64,000 bases of DNA. Source: Neospora caninum Liverpool. Taxonomy: Eukaryota > Apicomplexa > Conoidasida > Eucoccidiorida > Sarcocystidae. The DNA lies in assembly GCF_000208865.1 (NCBI RefSeq), contig NC_018394.1:2793797-2857796 (forward strand). The letters run 5' to 3'. The notes beneath the pieces are model-generated. The model saw only the letters and a program-made list of their open reading frames with translations, was not told the DNA's origin and did no database searches. Below are positions 12,855 through 24,036 of this stretch, in pieces. A program made the position numbers and the translations under genes. The number at the start of each line of letters is the position of its first letter. Position 1 is the stretch's first letter.

Positions 12855-15800
12855 TGCATGGTTTCCTTTCCTTACATTTGCAAATTGGCTGTCCAAGACA
12901 ACGCGGTGCTGGCGACTCAGTTCGAACATTTTTGAGAAAACTTCTCCGAGCTGCGCGGCGGCCAGGAAAAAGCCTTCGCCGTCCTGCAGAGACAAGGCAG
13001 AGACAGGGGGGGGGAAGGGTGAAGAGTGTGCATGCATCGAATGGCGTCGATCCTTCGGTGCGCGACAGGGACAGAAAGAAAGGAAAAAAACGCTGTGCCG
13101 TGAGCGGGAGTAACACGCGTCCTGACAGCACGCTCTCCATTTCCTCCGGCATAGAAAATATCAGAAGACCTCTCCCAGTCACTTCTTTGCACCTGACAAA
13201 TTCGAGAGACAAGGCCCATGCGCCGTAGACCCTCTCTCCATTTTTTTTATCCGAAGCTAATGAGCGGAAAAGGGAAGCAGAGAAAAGAAGAAAGTGAGTT
13301 GTGCCTCCTATGTCTCGACAGACACAGGGGAAGTCCGCATAGAATCCTGTGCGTGGATGCAAAGATCCAAGAGTTGTTGAGATTCCCAAACACGGAGGAA
13401 AACTATGGAAGACTGCCTCTTCAGTTTCTAGAGACTTCGCCTTTCTGCTGTCGTGGCGCCTCGCCTTGCCTCCAGTCCTCTCGTTTCCGTTTGCTTCTGC
13501 ACCACCCGCCTCCTTTCTTCGTCTTTTCTCAGTTTGCTGTTCACCACTCGCTCGTCTGAATCTCTTGTTCCCTCGAGTTACCTACCGGTTTCCCGTCTTC
13601 CTCACGCCTTCGGTTGCTTCCCCTCGTCCGATTCTTCCAGTTGTCTCCGTGACAGGCCTCTCACCTGGTAATGGTACTTTTTCACCACATCCGAGACAGC
13701 GCGAATGAAGGCTTCGGCGTCGGAATCGGCGAGTTTTCGCCGCGCACGCTCCACGAGCAGCCGCCCTGGAAACGCGCAAAAAACACGAAACTCCCACGCG
13801 TTCCTAACCGAGCGAAAAAAGGCGATGAAGAAACACACCAGACAAAGAGGAATTCCAACCACCGTAGAGCCCGAGTCAAGAAACCAAAGGCCCCAAAGGA
13901 CTCTCTATACGTGCATGCGACTGTAACCCCACACGCTGATCTCCAGCAATTGAGTGCATGTCCATGCAAATGAATCTGTAATTAAACACATAAGCCTATA
14001 TATATATATATATATATAAATTTAGAGATAGTGATAGGGAGTGTAGCAAAAGGAGCAAGACCGTACAAATTTGGACACGTGGACGGTGATGAAGAAGGCG
14101 GCGAAGCGCGCTTCCCGTGCGTCTCTCCCTGGGACGGCGAGCGTACCGGCTTGCTCTCCTCTCGCGAGGGCGACCGCCTTCAGAAGCAACAGAAAATTTT
14201 CAAAGTCCGGCCCATCGAGCGACGCAGCCAAACCGGAATCCAAAAAGACAAGTTGCAGCTGAGGCGCAAAGCCCGAAGCTCTTATTCGCAGTCGTCTGCT
14301 CTCCCCTTCTCCAGCCAGTCCAGAAGAGACCGCAGAATCAGATGTTGATAACGGCGGAGAAAAGGCAGTCGATGACGGCGACTGGGTCGGAACCTGACTG
14401 CAGCCTTGGTTCGTGCATGTGGCGACTCTCGCGAGAGGGATAAGTGGAATGGAGGCCCTCGCACGTCGCGAGAGAGACTCCCGGGACTGCAGCCGGCGGC
14501 GCACGCGAGAAAACGACGCAGGAAAGAGAACGCGACGCGCAGATTAAGGAGAGGCCAGCGCCGCGAACGACGAGGTGGTGTACAGCGATACACACATGTC
14601 TCGCCCCCCATGAAGCACGCAATGACTCGTGAAAGCAAGAAACATCAAGAATCTTTGGCTGCCTTGCGCGAATGTCAGGGTCAGGTCTGCGTTGTGGATC
14701 TAGCGATCTTTTGTACGCGAGCTCGAAACGGGAGGCGGCCGGCCCTCGAGCTGAGTGGACGCGCCGGATCGCGGCAAGTCTGAGATGCTACAGCCAGTCT
14801 TCTCTTTTCGAAAGCGATGCACACAGTCGAGACCCGGCCTCTCGCCTACCTGTCCAACGCGTCCAGCGCTGCTGCCTTCCGCTCCGCCGTCCTCGGGCTC
14901 CGCGGGGCAAGGCGCGTGCAGCGCGGGAGGCTCGAGAGGCAACAGCGAGCGCCCCCGGCGAAGCAATACGTTGCCGGGATGAAGATCCGCATGCAGGAAG
15001 TTGTTCAGGAGCAGCATTTTCAGAAACGCATGCAGGGTGGCGAGGCCAATGCGCTCCCGGTTCTGAGGAAAAAAGGCAGGCCAGACCAGGAGCGAGAGGA
15101 CTGGAAGAGCGGTTCGGGACAAAGCCCCGGAAGCGCGCGCGCGGGGAAATCCGGAAGAGTGGCAAGGAAAAGCGCACTGCACACCGACGGCAGAGCGGAT
15201 AGGAAACTGGCACGAGACGCGAGATGCGCAAAGACGGAGGGAAAGCCATCAAACGGCGGGGAGGGAGGTTCGATGTGCGTGTGCTCGGGGGCCATGCTCG
15301 TTGAAGGCCTCGCGAGGCGGTTGGCGGATTTCTCAGGCGATTTGCACCCGGTCCGGCACCTGCTCACCTCATCTACTTGTCGCGAGGCCAGCTTCGCAGC
15401 TCTCACGAGCTCCGCCTCAAAGCTGGTCCCTGCATCTGTCTCAGCGTCTCCGTCGCCTCTCCCCGTCGCTTCCTCGCGCCTCTGATCCTGTCGCACGCTG
15501 TCTCCTTGCCCTTGTTCAAGTCTCTCCCGCTCGCCGTCTCCTGCTGTTCCTGGACGCCCTTCTCTGTCGAATTCTCTCTTCCTGTCGTGGGCGTCTTTCG
15601 CGCGCGTTCCCTTTGATGCCGACACCGCAGCAAATCTTCCGGCGCGTGGCGCTGGAAGGCTCTCTCCCGCACTGGCTGTGTGCGCGGCGCGGGTCTTCTC
15701 TCTTTGGCGTTCGTTCGCGAAGCGAAGAAGGAGGTCCAGAGGAAGGCCTTCTTCCAGGGTCATCACCAGCAAGTCCGGGGCACACAGCGGCAGAACAGGC

Positions 15801-18800
15801 AGAGGGAACGAGACGCCCGGAGGAGCCGAAGGCGCCGCATCTGAAACTGGCATCGAAGGAAGCAAACTCGCCATCCACAGAAACAAAGGAGAGAAAAGGG
15901 AGGAAGAAGGCGGGGAAGAAGGAGAGATAGAAGAGGAAGAGGAAGAAGGAGAGGAAGAAGAGGAAGAAGGAGAGGAAGAAGAGGAAGACGGAGAGGAAGA
16001 AGAGGAAGAAGGAGAGGAAGAAGAGGTAGAGATGGCAGGAGGGGAGGAAGAGGAAGATAGCGGAGAGAGAGAAGAAGGAAAGGACGGGGAAGGCAGATCG
16101 AAGTCGCGGCGAAACCGCAGCAGGTTCCTCGCTTCTGTCTCCAGATTGAGTTGGTTTTGCATTGTCTCTGCGAATTCCGCGGCGCTGGAACGAACCAAAC
16201 AGGCGTGAGGAAACGATAGAAAGAAACACAGTCTGTCACACTCACAAGAGACTAAGCTTACTCGCGGCGGAGAGATCAGGCATATATCTGTATAAAAAAC
16301 CACTATGTCAATCACGCAAAACCCCCAAGTCCCCGATAGAGAAAGTGTCGCCACGATGCATGCGTGAACGGTTAAATGCATTCGAAGAAAACTGTGGAAG
16401 AGAACGCGGGATCTGATTCCACACGTGGGCCGAACGATTCCTCTCCACACCTGTGCATCGATGGTTCACGCCGACATGGATGGTCAGTTACACCAAGTTC
16501 ATTTATTGATTTGTCGTCTCGCTGATACGTATGGATATATTTACTAACATACTAAGAGAGACAGCCGCCGGATGGGCCCTGAAAGCGACGGGACCTCTCT
16601 CTGCATTTATCCATCTCTACTGGGATGTATATGTGGTTAACTACGTCGCAGGGGGCGGGAGGAAAGACCACGTTGACGGCCCGTTCTCACCCAGGGGAGA
16701 GGTTAAGCCATTGCATGCCTGGGAGACTTTCGACGATCTTCGCGAGAGTCTGGAGAATAACAAGATCTGCACTCATGGAGTCTCGGGTGCCGGGTTTGAC
16801 AGCTTTCACAGCCACACACATCCAGAGCGTCTCCTCGGTAGGACTGCCTTGCACGCCTCGACTCCCTGCATCGCTTTCTCTCGGACCCGCCCCTGCCTTC
16901 TTTCTCTCCCCTCCGTCGCTGTCCGTCCGCGACCACTCTACCCGATCGCTGCTTGTGTCTTCTCTCTCGAGGCCTGGACAGTGGCGCCGCGTCGGCGCGA
17001 CGCTCGCGCGCTCTCCCTTGCCTCCTGCTTTCCCGCATCTCTGTTCCCCTCCGCTGTCCTCTGCCTGCGTCTCTGAAACTGCGGCCTCGCTGAGCTTCGT
17101 CGCCCCTTCTGCAGCGAGAGCCGCCGCTCCGACCGCAAGAGCGCCAGCCACACCGGGAGCCGCGCCCGAAGAGACAGTAGAGCCCAACGCGCCCGAAGAG
17201 ACAGTGGAGCCCAACGCGCCCGCAGCGCCAGGGGCAGCCGCGAGGCCCGCGCAGGTGCCCGCCACGGCCACCGCCCCTGCTCCGGCGGTCTGTGCATGCG
17301 TGGCAGGCTCGGGAGGTGCGGGTCCGGAGTCTTCCGGCGGCGCGTCGAAGGCGTAGAACGCCTGAGAGAGAAAGCGGCGGTGGGTTGGATCGTCGGGGTG
17401 CACGTGAAGGCGCAGGAGCCCGCGAAACACGACAGCGATGCAGCCGCTGCCGACAGGCCTGAAGAACAAGAGACAGCGAGAACGAGGCGACAGACAGCAC
17501 ACATCGTCGGACCGAAGCAAGAAAAGGTTCTCGTGCATCTGCGAGTAATCATCATCGTGACGCTTGAGATGTAGGCATACGCGGCAGGGGCAAGGAGGCA
17601 CACGTCTACGCCGCTGCCAGGAACAGCGAGAAAGGGAGACAAAGGAGGCCGTCGAGAACAGATCGACGACAGGATTCACGTCTCAGTGGAATGCAGCAGG
17701 CGGCTTCCCTCTCCAGATGCGCCTCTCACTTAGGGTCGAGAAGAAGTTCCTCTTTCCAGTTGTCGCCGAATCTGGACTTGAGAAGAAGCGCGACGTGCGG
17801 GAAAGCGAAGGCGCCGTCTGCAGGTTGCCGCTGAAAGCTGAGGGCAAAACGGAAGTCACGTGAAGGAAAGCGCGCTTTTGTCGCCGAGACTCTTTTACCA
17901 ACCTGTGTTCCTGCCTGGGGCTGCCGCGCCCGATGTCCACAGATGGCTGTCGACACACCGAAAGCGAGGGGGGCAGAAGGAGCGAGAAAGCCGAGAGAGA
18001 AAGGCGGGGAGAGAAAGGCTTCGTAGCAGAAAGAGACGGACGGCGAGGAAGAAGCGACGAGGCAGGTGGAGCGGAAACGTGAGAGAAACCGCGGCAGGCG
18101 CATCCACACAACGAGCGACAGGAGGGAAAAAAGTCGGAGGGAAACGGGAAACACAGCCCCCAGCTCTTCGGTGTGGGGCCCTCGCAGCAAGAGACGGATG
18201 CATCTTTTCCGCGAAATCAGAAAAACGCTCGCGTCGGTCGGGCCTACGCCGCACAAAAGTTGCAGAAGCTGGTCGGGAAGAGGTCGCGGCGAGTACCTGC
18301 CCACTGTCGCCGCCAGAAACAGAAAGACAGAAAAAGAGAGCAAAAGGACGGAAGCGAAGGCGAAGAATGAGAGGGAGCGAGGTAAGGCGAAGCGGGAAAC
18401 GCAAGAGTCCAGGACACAGCAAACGACAGACGGAAATCTACACGGGCTGTACACGCACAAATATACATAAAGAAAGAGAGGCAGAGCAAGACCACGAAAG
18501 GCCCTGGAAGAAGAGGCAGGAGTCCACACACACCGCGGGTCTCATACTAGGAAACGTAAAGGATGACAAATCTGGAAGGATTCCTATAGCGAGAACGAAC
18601 GGACGAAAGCGCCCTCTCCTCCTCCCCGTCCCCTTGTTAGAGTCAGCTAAAGGAGACCAACTGATTCGAACGAGAATCTCTTCTTGAGACCGCGGCCCTC
18701 GCTCGATCTACTGGACTAAGGTGTCTCTTGTTCTGCCGACGGCTCCGCAAGTATCGCGCTGTCCCTCTGTCCCTCCCTCCCCGCGCGGCGCTGAAACCAC

Positions 18801-20597
18801 AACAGATTTTTTTTCAGTTACCTGCAGGCACTTGACGTAGGTGGGCCCCGCAGCAGAGGCGGCGGCTCCGATCATCTGGAACAGCGCTCGCTCGAGAGTC
18901 TCTTGAACTGTCTCCCTTCCCGGGCGCCGAGTGTCGGAAGGGCCCTCAGGAGTCTCCTCCGCACCCCACACGTGGCGCACGCCCGACAAGGCGAGCACCA
19001 CGACCCCTGCACAGATGGCGAGAGGCAAAGCGACGGCAAAGAGCTGAAGAACTTTCCATGTCAAGAGCCACGTCCATCTGAGCTTTTCCGTGAGAGTCTG
19101 ACGTTGGCCTTCGTCTTTCGAGTCTCGCAATTCCACACTTGTTGCCGCCTCCTGCGGGTCCGTTGCTGTCTCCGGCGTCGCTGCGCCCGCGCCCTCAGCC
19201 TCCAGATGAAGCAAAAAGTGTTCCTCTTCTGATTCAGGAGTGCCGACGGGGGGGGCTGAAGAAAGGCAGCGCACAGGGGACGACTCGGTGACAGGCGAAA
19301 CGGCCCTTTCCTCGCCCTCGACGCTCGCGTCGGTCCCGAGATGCCGAAGAAAGTACGCGTCTGCCGCGTCTCCAAAGGCTTGAGAGGCGGCCGCTGGCCC
19401 GCGACCAGCAGGAATGAAAAAAAGGGGAAATCCGCCGCGAAACTGAGAAGCGGAAGGCGAGAAAGACGCCCGTCCTCCCGCGGAAACCGCAGAGACCGAA
19501 GGAGACAAACGACCAGAGAAGGCAGAGGATCGAGAACCCTGCGAGGCTGAGAGACGCACGTAGGGGCGAGAAATGTCTCCTGCTTTCACAGACTGTCTAT
19601 GTTGCTCGCGTGCGCATGCCGACTTGCGCCTTTCTTCCATTCTCTTTCGTCTTGTCTCCCAGCGTCGCCTTCCCCAAGCCTCCTTCAAGCACCTGCTCGC
19701 CGCCTCACTGCCTCGCCTGTTTCTCTCTCTCCTGTCCCTTCGGTCTCTGGAGTCTCCCGGGACCGGCTTCTGACCGTTTGAACCCCATCGCATCCCGCTG
19801 CCGACTCTGTTTTGCCCCTTTCTGTTGACGTCGAGCTCCCCTGCTTTCTCAGTTTCCGCACCCTGCTTTGCGTTCGACGACTTGGCAACCGCGCGAGACG
19901 CCATGCAACGCTCACTCACTGGCCCTGTCCCTGGAGCCGGAGACAGCGCACGGGGAACCCTTTCAGGTAACCGGCTGGTCTGCGCCCTCGCTTTTTCGTC
20001 TGTGTCTTTCGTTTCGAGCACGCCTCTGTAACGCATTCGCGCATGCGCTTCCTCCGGCTCTCGTCCGCTGCTGTCCTGAAGCGCGCCCCCGACGGCGAGA
20101 AAGAGAAAACCCGTTCGAGCGTAGGCGAACGCTGATGCGTGCGGCAGACGAACTGTCTCCTGCTCTCGCTCGTCTTCTCGGTTTGCCTTCCTCCGTCGGC
20201 TGTGCTCCCCACCCTCTCTTTGCCGCGCGCTTTCCGTTCCTTTCGTGGCGTCATCCCGTCTGTTGTTCGCCTCGACGGTAGACTGCTGCCGTGCTCGGTC
20301 AGCTCTCAGATTTCCGACCAGCCAAGGCGAAGTCGCGCAGCGAACCGCCAAGAAAGAAGGCGAGGCAGCCGCTGCAGCCAAGGAGACGCAAACGGTCGGA
20401 GACACACACGGAGCAAAACGTCGAGCGTCAAGAAAAAGGCGCAGAGACAAAGGGAGGACAGGAAAGGCACAACGGCGAAAAGAGAACGGGGCCGGGAAGA
20501 GGGAGAAAACGCGACGAGCAGCCGACAGCTTAGCAGAGAGGAAAAAGAAAAGCCGAAAGATCTGAGACGCCCGAGGGTTCGGCACGTGGCAGATCAT
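12368..20597 (-). CDS. ADCK2: ADCK2-type ABC1/UbiB kinase-like protein, ten exons
   Basis: A UbiB-family atypical kinase/ATPase of the mitochondrial ADCK2 branch (lipid and coenzyme Q metabolism). Exons in transcript order: 20597-18822, 18303-18248, 17837-17730, 17458-16691, 16184-15368, 15062-14850, 14258-14147, 13765-13665, 12983-12876, 12541-12368. All have GT..AG borders and join in frame to 1410 residues, about twice human ADCK2. Landmarks follow ADCK2: GPTYVKCLQ|WAGTRRDLFP (589-601), FGDNWKEELLLDPKPVGSGC (about 633-653), VAVKAVKPG with LPGMQWLNLSPG, AEFAETMQNQLNLETEARNL, HADLHPGN (1199-1206), LDSG metal motif (1252-1255), LEGVGKQLDPNVDIL near the C-terminus. A hydrophobic helix lies at about 517-543. 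The family K-x-G-Q signature reads K-C-L-Q here. Ser/Glu-rich insertions fill exons 1, 4 and 5. The start is the longest option; a later Met is possible. The exon 7 acceptor (CAG|CTGCAACTT) is the weakest call. Confidence 0.9.
12725..12851. repeat. Paired (TA)n arrays in ADCK2-like last intron
   Basis: Two (TA)n runs (about 12739-12768 and 12822-12851) separated by ATA/CATA-rich sequence, all inside the intron between the last two ADCK2-like exons. Confidence 0.8.
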
Positions 20598-23500
20598 CGC
20601 ATGCTAGGTGCGTGACGCGTGTGGTACGGGAAACAGAACAAGCGCAGAAGAAAGGCAGAACGCGCGAGCGACTCTTTATCAAGCATGTGATTTTGCAGTG
20701 CAGGGGGGGGGGAGGCTGGTGTCTTGGAGATTTCGCCACACTCGTGTGCATGTGTTTGAAACAGAAAGAGACATTCACGAAAGCGAAGGACAGCGAGATC
20801 TACGCAGCGAAGGCGGGCGCTTAACAGATATGCACCGAATTGTGTGTCTCCCATCTTGGTGGGGACAACGACAAGACGAGAGGCTGAGGAAGAAAAGATA
20901 GTGCTGGATCGGTGACTTACTTGCATCTCGTGGGCGTGTGCGTTCGCCGGGGGGAAGGAAAGGCGAACGCTCGCTCGCCTGGCTTTCTCGCCTCCGCCTT
21001 CTTCCGCCTCCAACAGGAGCCGCCTCGTTGATTTGCCTCGGATGAGGTCGAGGGGGATACGCCAGAGACCAGAACGGAGACACATAGGAGAGAGGGGAAG
21101 ATAAAAGAGATGCGCCTCGCAGGCGAGCGAAAGAAGAGAAAAAAGAGGAGAGGAGACGGATTGGAAGACGGGGGGTACGAAAGGACGGAGGCAGGGGAGT
21201 TTGATGCAGGAGCAAAGCGAAGGATGGGCCGACTAGAGGCGGAAGAAGACCCGCGGAGGGGAAGGAAGGAGACAGCGGAACTATGCAGCGGCCTGGCGAC
21301 AGATGAGGAAGAAGAAAGGACTCAGGGAAATGTCGAGGGAATGACGTTGCAGCGCCGAGGGTAGAGCCGCGAGTACTCCCTAAAGGTTTAGGCGGAACAC
21401 AAGCAGGAGTGAGGACTTGAGAAATGCGGTGGACATACGCATCGGAAAGAGCTGAGGAAGAGGCAGAGGTGAATGACGAACGCGGATGAGGAAAAGGGGT
21501 TGGCGAAGGGCCAGGTGGGTGGCGTGGACGAAGGAAAAGAAAGGCGTCCTTTTGCTTCCATCCTGTCGACGGGAAGAACGAAGGATGATGCGAATGAGGC
21601 GATGAGACACGCAGCGCGGGCGAACCGAGAGGGGCGAGGGCGGCGCGATGAGACGGCATATCGGGAAGGCTGAAGTCGAAACCGGATAACCTTCACCTGC
21701 TGAAGTAGGGCGTGAGCGGGGAGGTTCCGTTTCCACGGGCTCTTCTTCTGGTACTGCTTCACTTTGTTCCTCAACTATCGGGAAAACCTGTTATCTCCTC
21801 ACCGCAGTTGTAAAGCCTGCCCCGTCGTCTGGTTCGCCTCTGCTCGTGTCTTTCTTCTTTGTTCTGTCGACTTCCAACCCTCTCCCGCATGCGGTTCTTG
21901 GCGCAGATTGTCCATCGATCGGTCTTCTTTTCGTGCTCGAGTCTGATCGCCTTCCTACGGACCTCTCACAGCCTTCTTCGCATGCCAGCTATATTTCCTC
22001 CCAGTTTTTTCTCTGAGGCTGAAGACGATGAGGGGGAGCAACGGAAGAGAAGACAAACAGGGGGAAAGGACAGGCCGAACAGGGGGGAGGGGTAATCTAG
22101 CTACAGGAAGTTCAATCTTCCAGAGGCAAGAGAGGAGAGTGAGAACAAGTGGAGGAAAGGAAGACGGGACTTAAAATCCGCCCACGAGAAAAAAATTCTG
22201 ATGGTTTTTCAGAGAGAAGGACAGAAAAGCGTTTGATTCTCTTTCTTGCTGTTTCTCTCGCTCGTCTTCTTTCATTTTGCGAAAGACACGCACAGTGTGC
22301 TTGACGCGCACAGCAGTTGTCGCTCGATCTTTGAAGGTCCGTTGTTTGTCGGTTTTCTCTCTCTTTCTATCGTTTTTTGCCTCCGCTTCTCTCTTGAGTG
22401 CCTCCAAGTTTTCTTTCGGCGCAGAGATGCTCTTGCCGTTTCTGGTGAACCCTCTTTTTCTCTCGCCCCGCGTCAATCGCCGATTTGGAAATCGGCGATT
22501 GACATTCAGGTCTTCAAGCTGCCGCCCCCCCCCCGTCGCCCGCCTACGCTCGTGTGGCGCGCAGAGTGCGCAAACAGCCTGCCTCGCTTTCTCGCTCTCT
22601 TTGTGTGTGTTTCACCAGAAGCTTCTACAGTCATTCCTTGACTGCGGTTGCCCGCGGGGAACTAGAACAAGCAAGATTTTCCAGTTCTTCGCCTCTTTTT
22701 CAAGTTCACCGAGATAAGGCAGCGGTGGGGAAAACCCCAGGTTTTTGTCGTTTCTCACGTTTTTCACTTGGATTGACCGCACAGGGTAGCAAAACACCAC
22801 CGTCGCTTGGCTCCACTTTCGCACATGTTTTCTGTTTCTGTCTGTTTCTGTCTCTCTCCGCCCTCTCTCTCTCTTTGCTTCTCTCCTCGTCTCTTTCCAG
22901 CACACTCCGCGGGCACCCTGTCACGAAAAGGGAGACAAGGACAGCTGCGCAGCTCTCCCTGCCTATCCGTTTTCCAAACTTCCGGAAGAGACGCCTTTTA
23001 TTCTCACACTGATAGACGGCCACGCAGAAAGCAGCCGAGGGAGCGGTAGTTCGCAGCGTCTGAAGGCGCAAGTGTGCTTTTTCCTTCCAGAGTCTCTGCA
23101 TGTTTCTTTTTGAGACAGCCCTCACGCCGTGGCGCCTCGGGAAAAAGGCGTGGCGCCTCAGCACCACCAGAGACCCCAACTTCGCCAAGACCGGAAACTC
23201 TGTCGCTGCTCGGGGAAAAGAACAGAAGAAAGAGAGCGAGAGAGACAGGTAGCACGGGGCAGGTTGAGGTACACCGGGACAGCGGGGACAGCCCAGCAGT
23301 GAGCGAAGTGTGGTTCAGGTCAGACGCAGCCAGAGCCGATTTTGCGAGACGAATGGAGACCGTAACTGAGAGAAGAGAGGTTCTGTACCCGCGAGGGGCT
23401 GCGAGAGAAAGAGGCAGGTCCATGTAGTGGCAGGTGCTAGGCTATCCCGTGAGCTACAGACAGAGAATGCGTCAAGGGAAAAAAAAACACGGGTAGAAAT

Positions 23501-24036
23501 AGAAATACAACTGCACGCTTGCCTGCTTGGCGATGGCAGTGTTACGAACGGAGAGAAAGACCTCTCGGAACACGAGGGGTTGAAATTTTGGAGATATTAT
23601 GTAAGGCCGATCGTCAGCAGCGGTCAAAGCGCCAAATTCGCACGAGGAAGGTGCGCTTTGGGTAGTATTCTCCTCTCGAGTCGAAAGGAATGTGTCAGAA
23701 AGAAGGCCGAGGGCGACGGACGGGGACGCGTCGAATTCTCGCGCTCGTCTTGTATACCAGGCCTCGAGGGCTCTGTTCTGCCGTGTCATGCGCGGCGAGG
23801 ATGTCGGCAGCGAGAGGGAGGGACTTGGAGTGGAGCACGATGGTGAACCCTCTTCCTCTGTCGCTCTCTGCTCTCTGCACGGGAGTCTATGGCATTTCTT
23901 CTTCCCTGCGTTTGCGCTGTTCTGTCAATTCTCCGGTGGAGACTGTTTTCCGCCGCCCGCCCCGGGCAAGCGAAACCCCTAAGGACTGGAAGGCTCGAAA
24001 CGCAGAACTTATTCCGTTGAGAAGCGTAGGGACGAG
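20598..24036. other. Divergent intergenic region, ADCK2-like / UBE2W-like
   Basis: About 3.4 kb separates two divergent starts. It is pyrimidine-rich (21.8-22.9 kb) and contains a perfect 32-bp hairpin at 22472-22503. Frames here on both strands lack similarity and look like compositional shadows. It should contain two promoters and 5' leaders; no internal gene can be supported. Confidence 0.45.
22472..22503. repeat. Perfect inverted repeat, 15-bp arms, 2-bp centre
   Basis: GTCAATCGCCGATTT is followed by GG and then its exact reverse complement. It lies in the divergent gap between the ADCK2-like and UBE2W-like genes, with a C-run (CCCCCCCCC) shortly after it. It could form a cruciform or RNA hairpin, or be a dimeric binding site; the sequence does not say which. 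Confidence 0.9.

Noticed and set aside
15904..16036. Glu-rich open frame on the plus strand (EEEEEGEEEE)
   Set aside because: Opposite-strand shadow of the Ser/Pro repeat in ADCK2-like exon 5.
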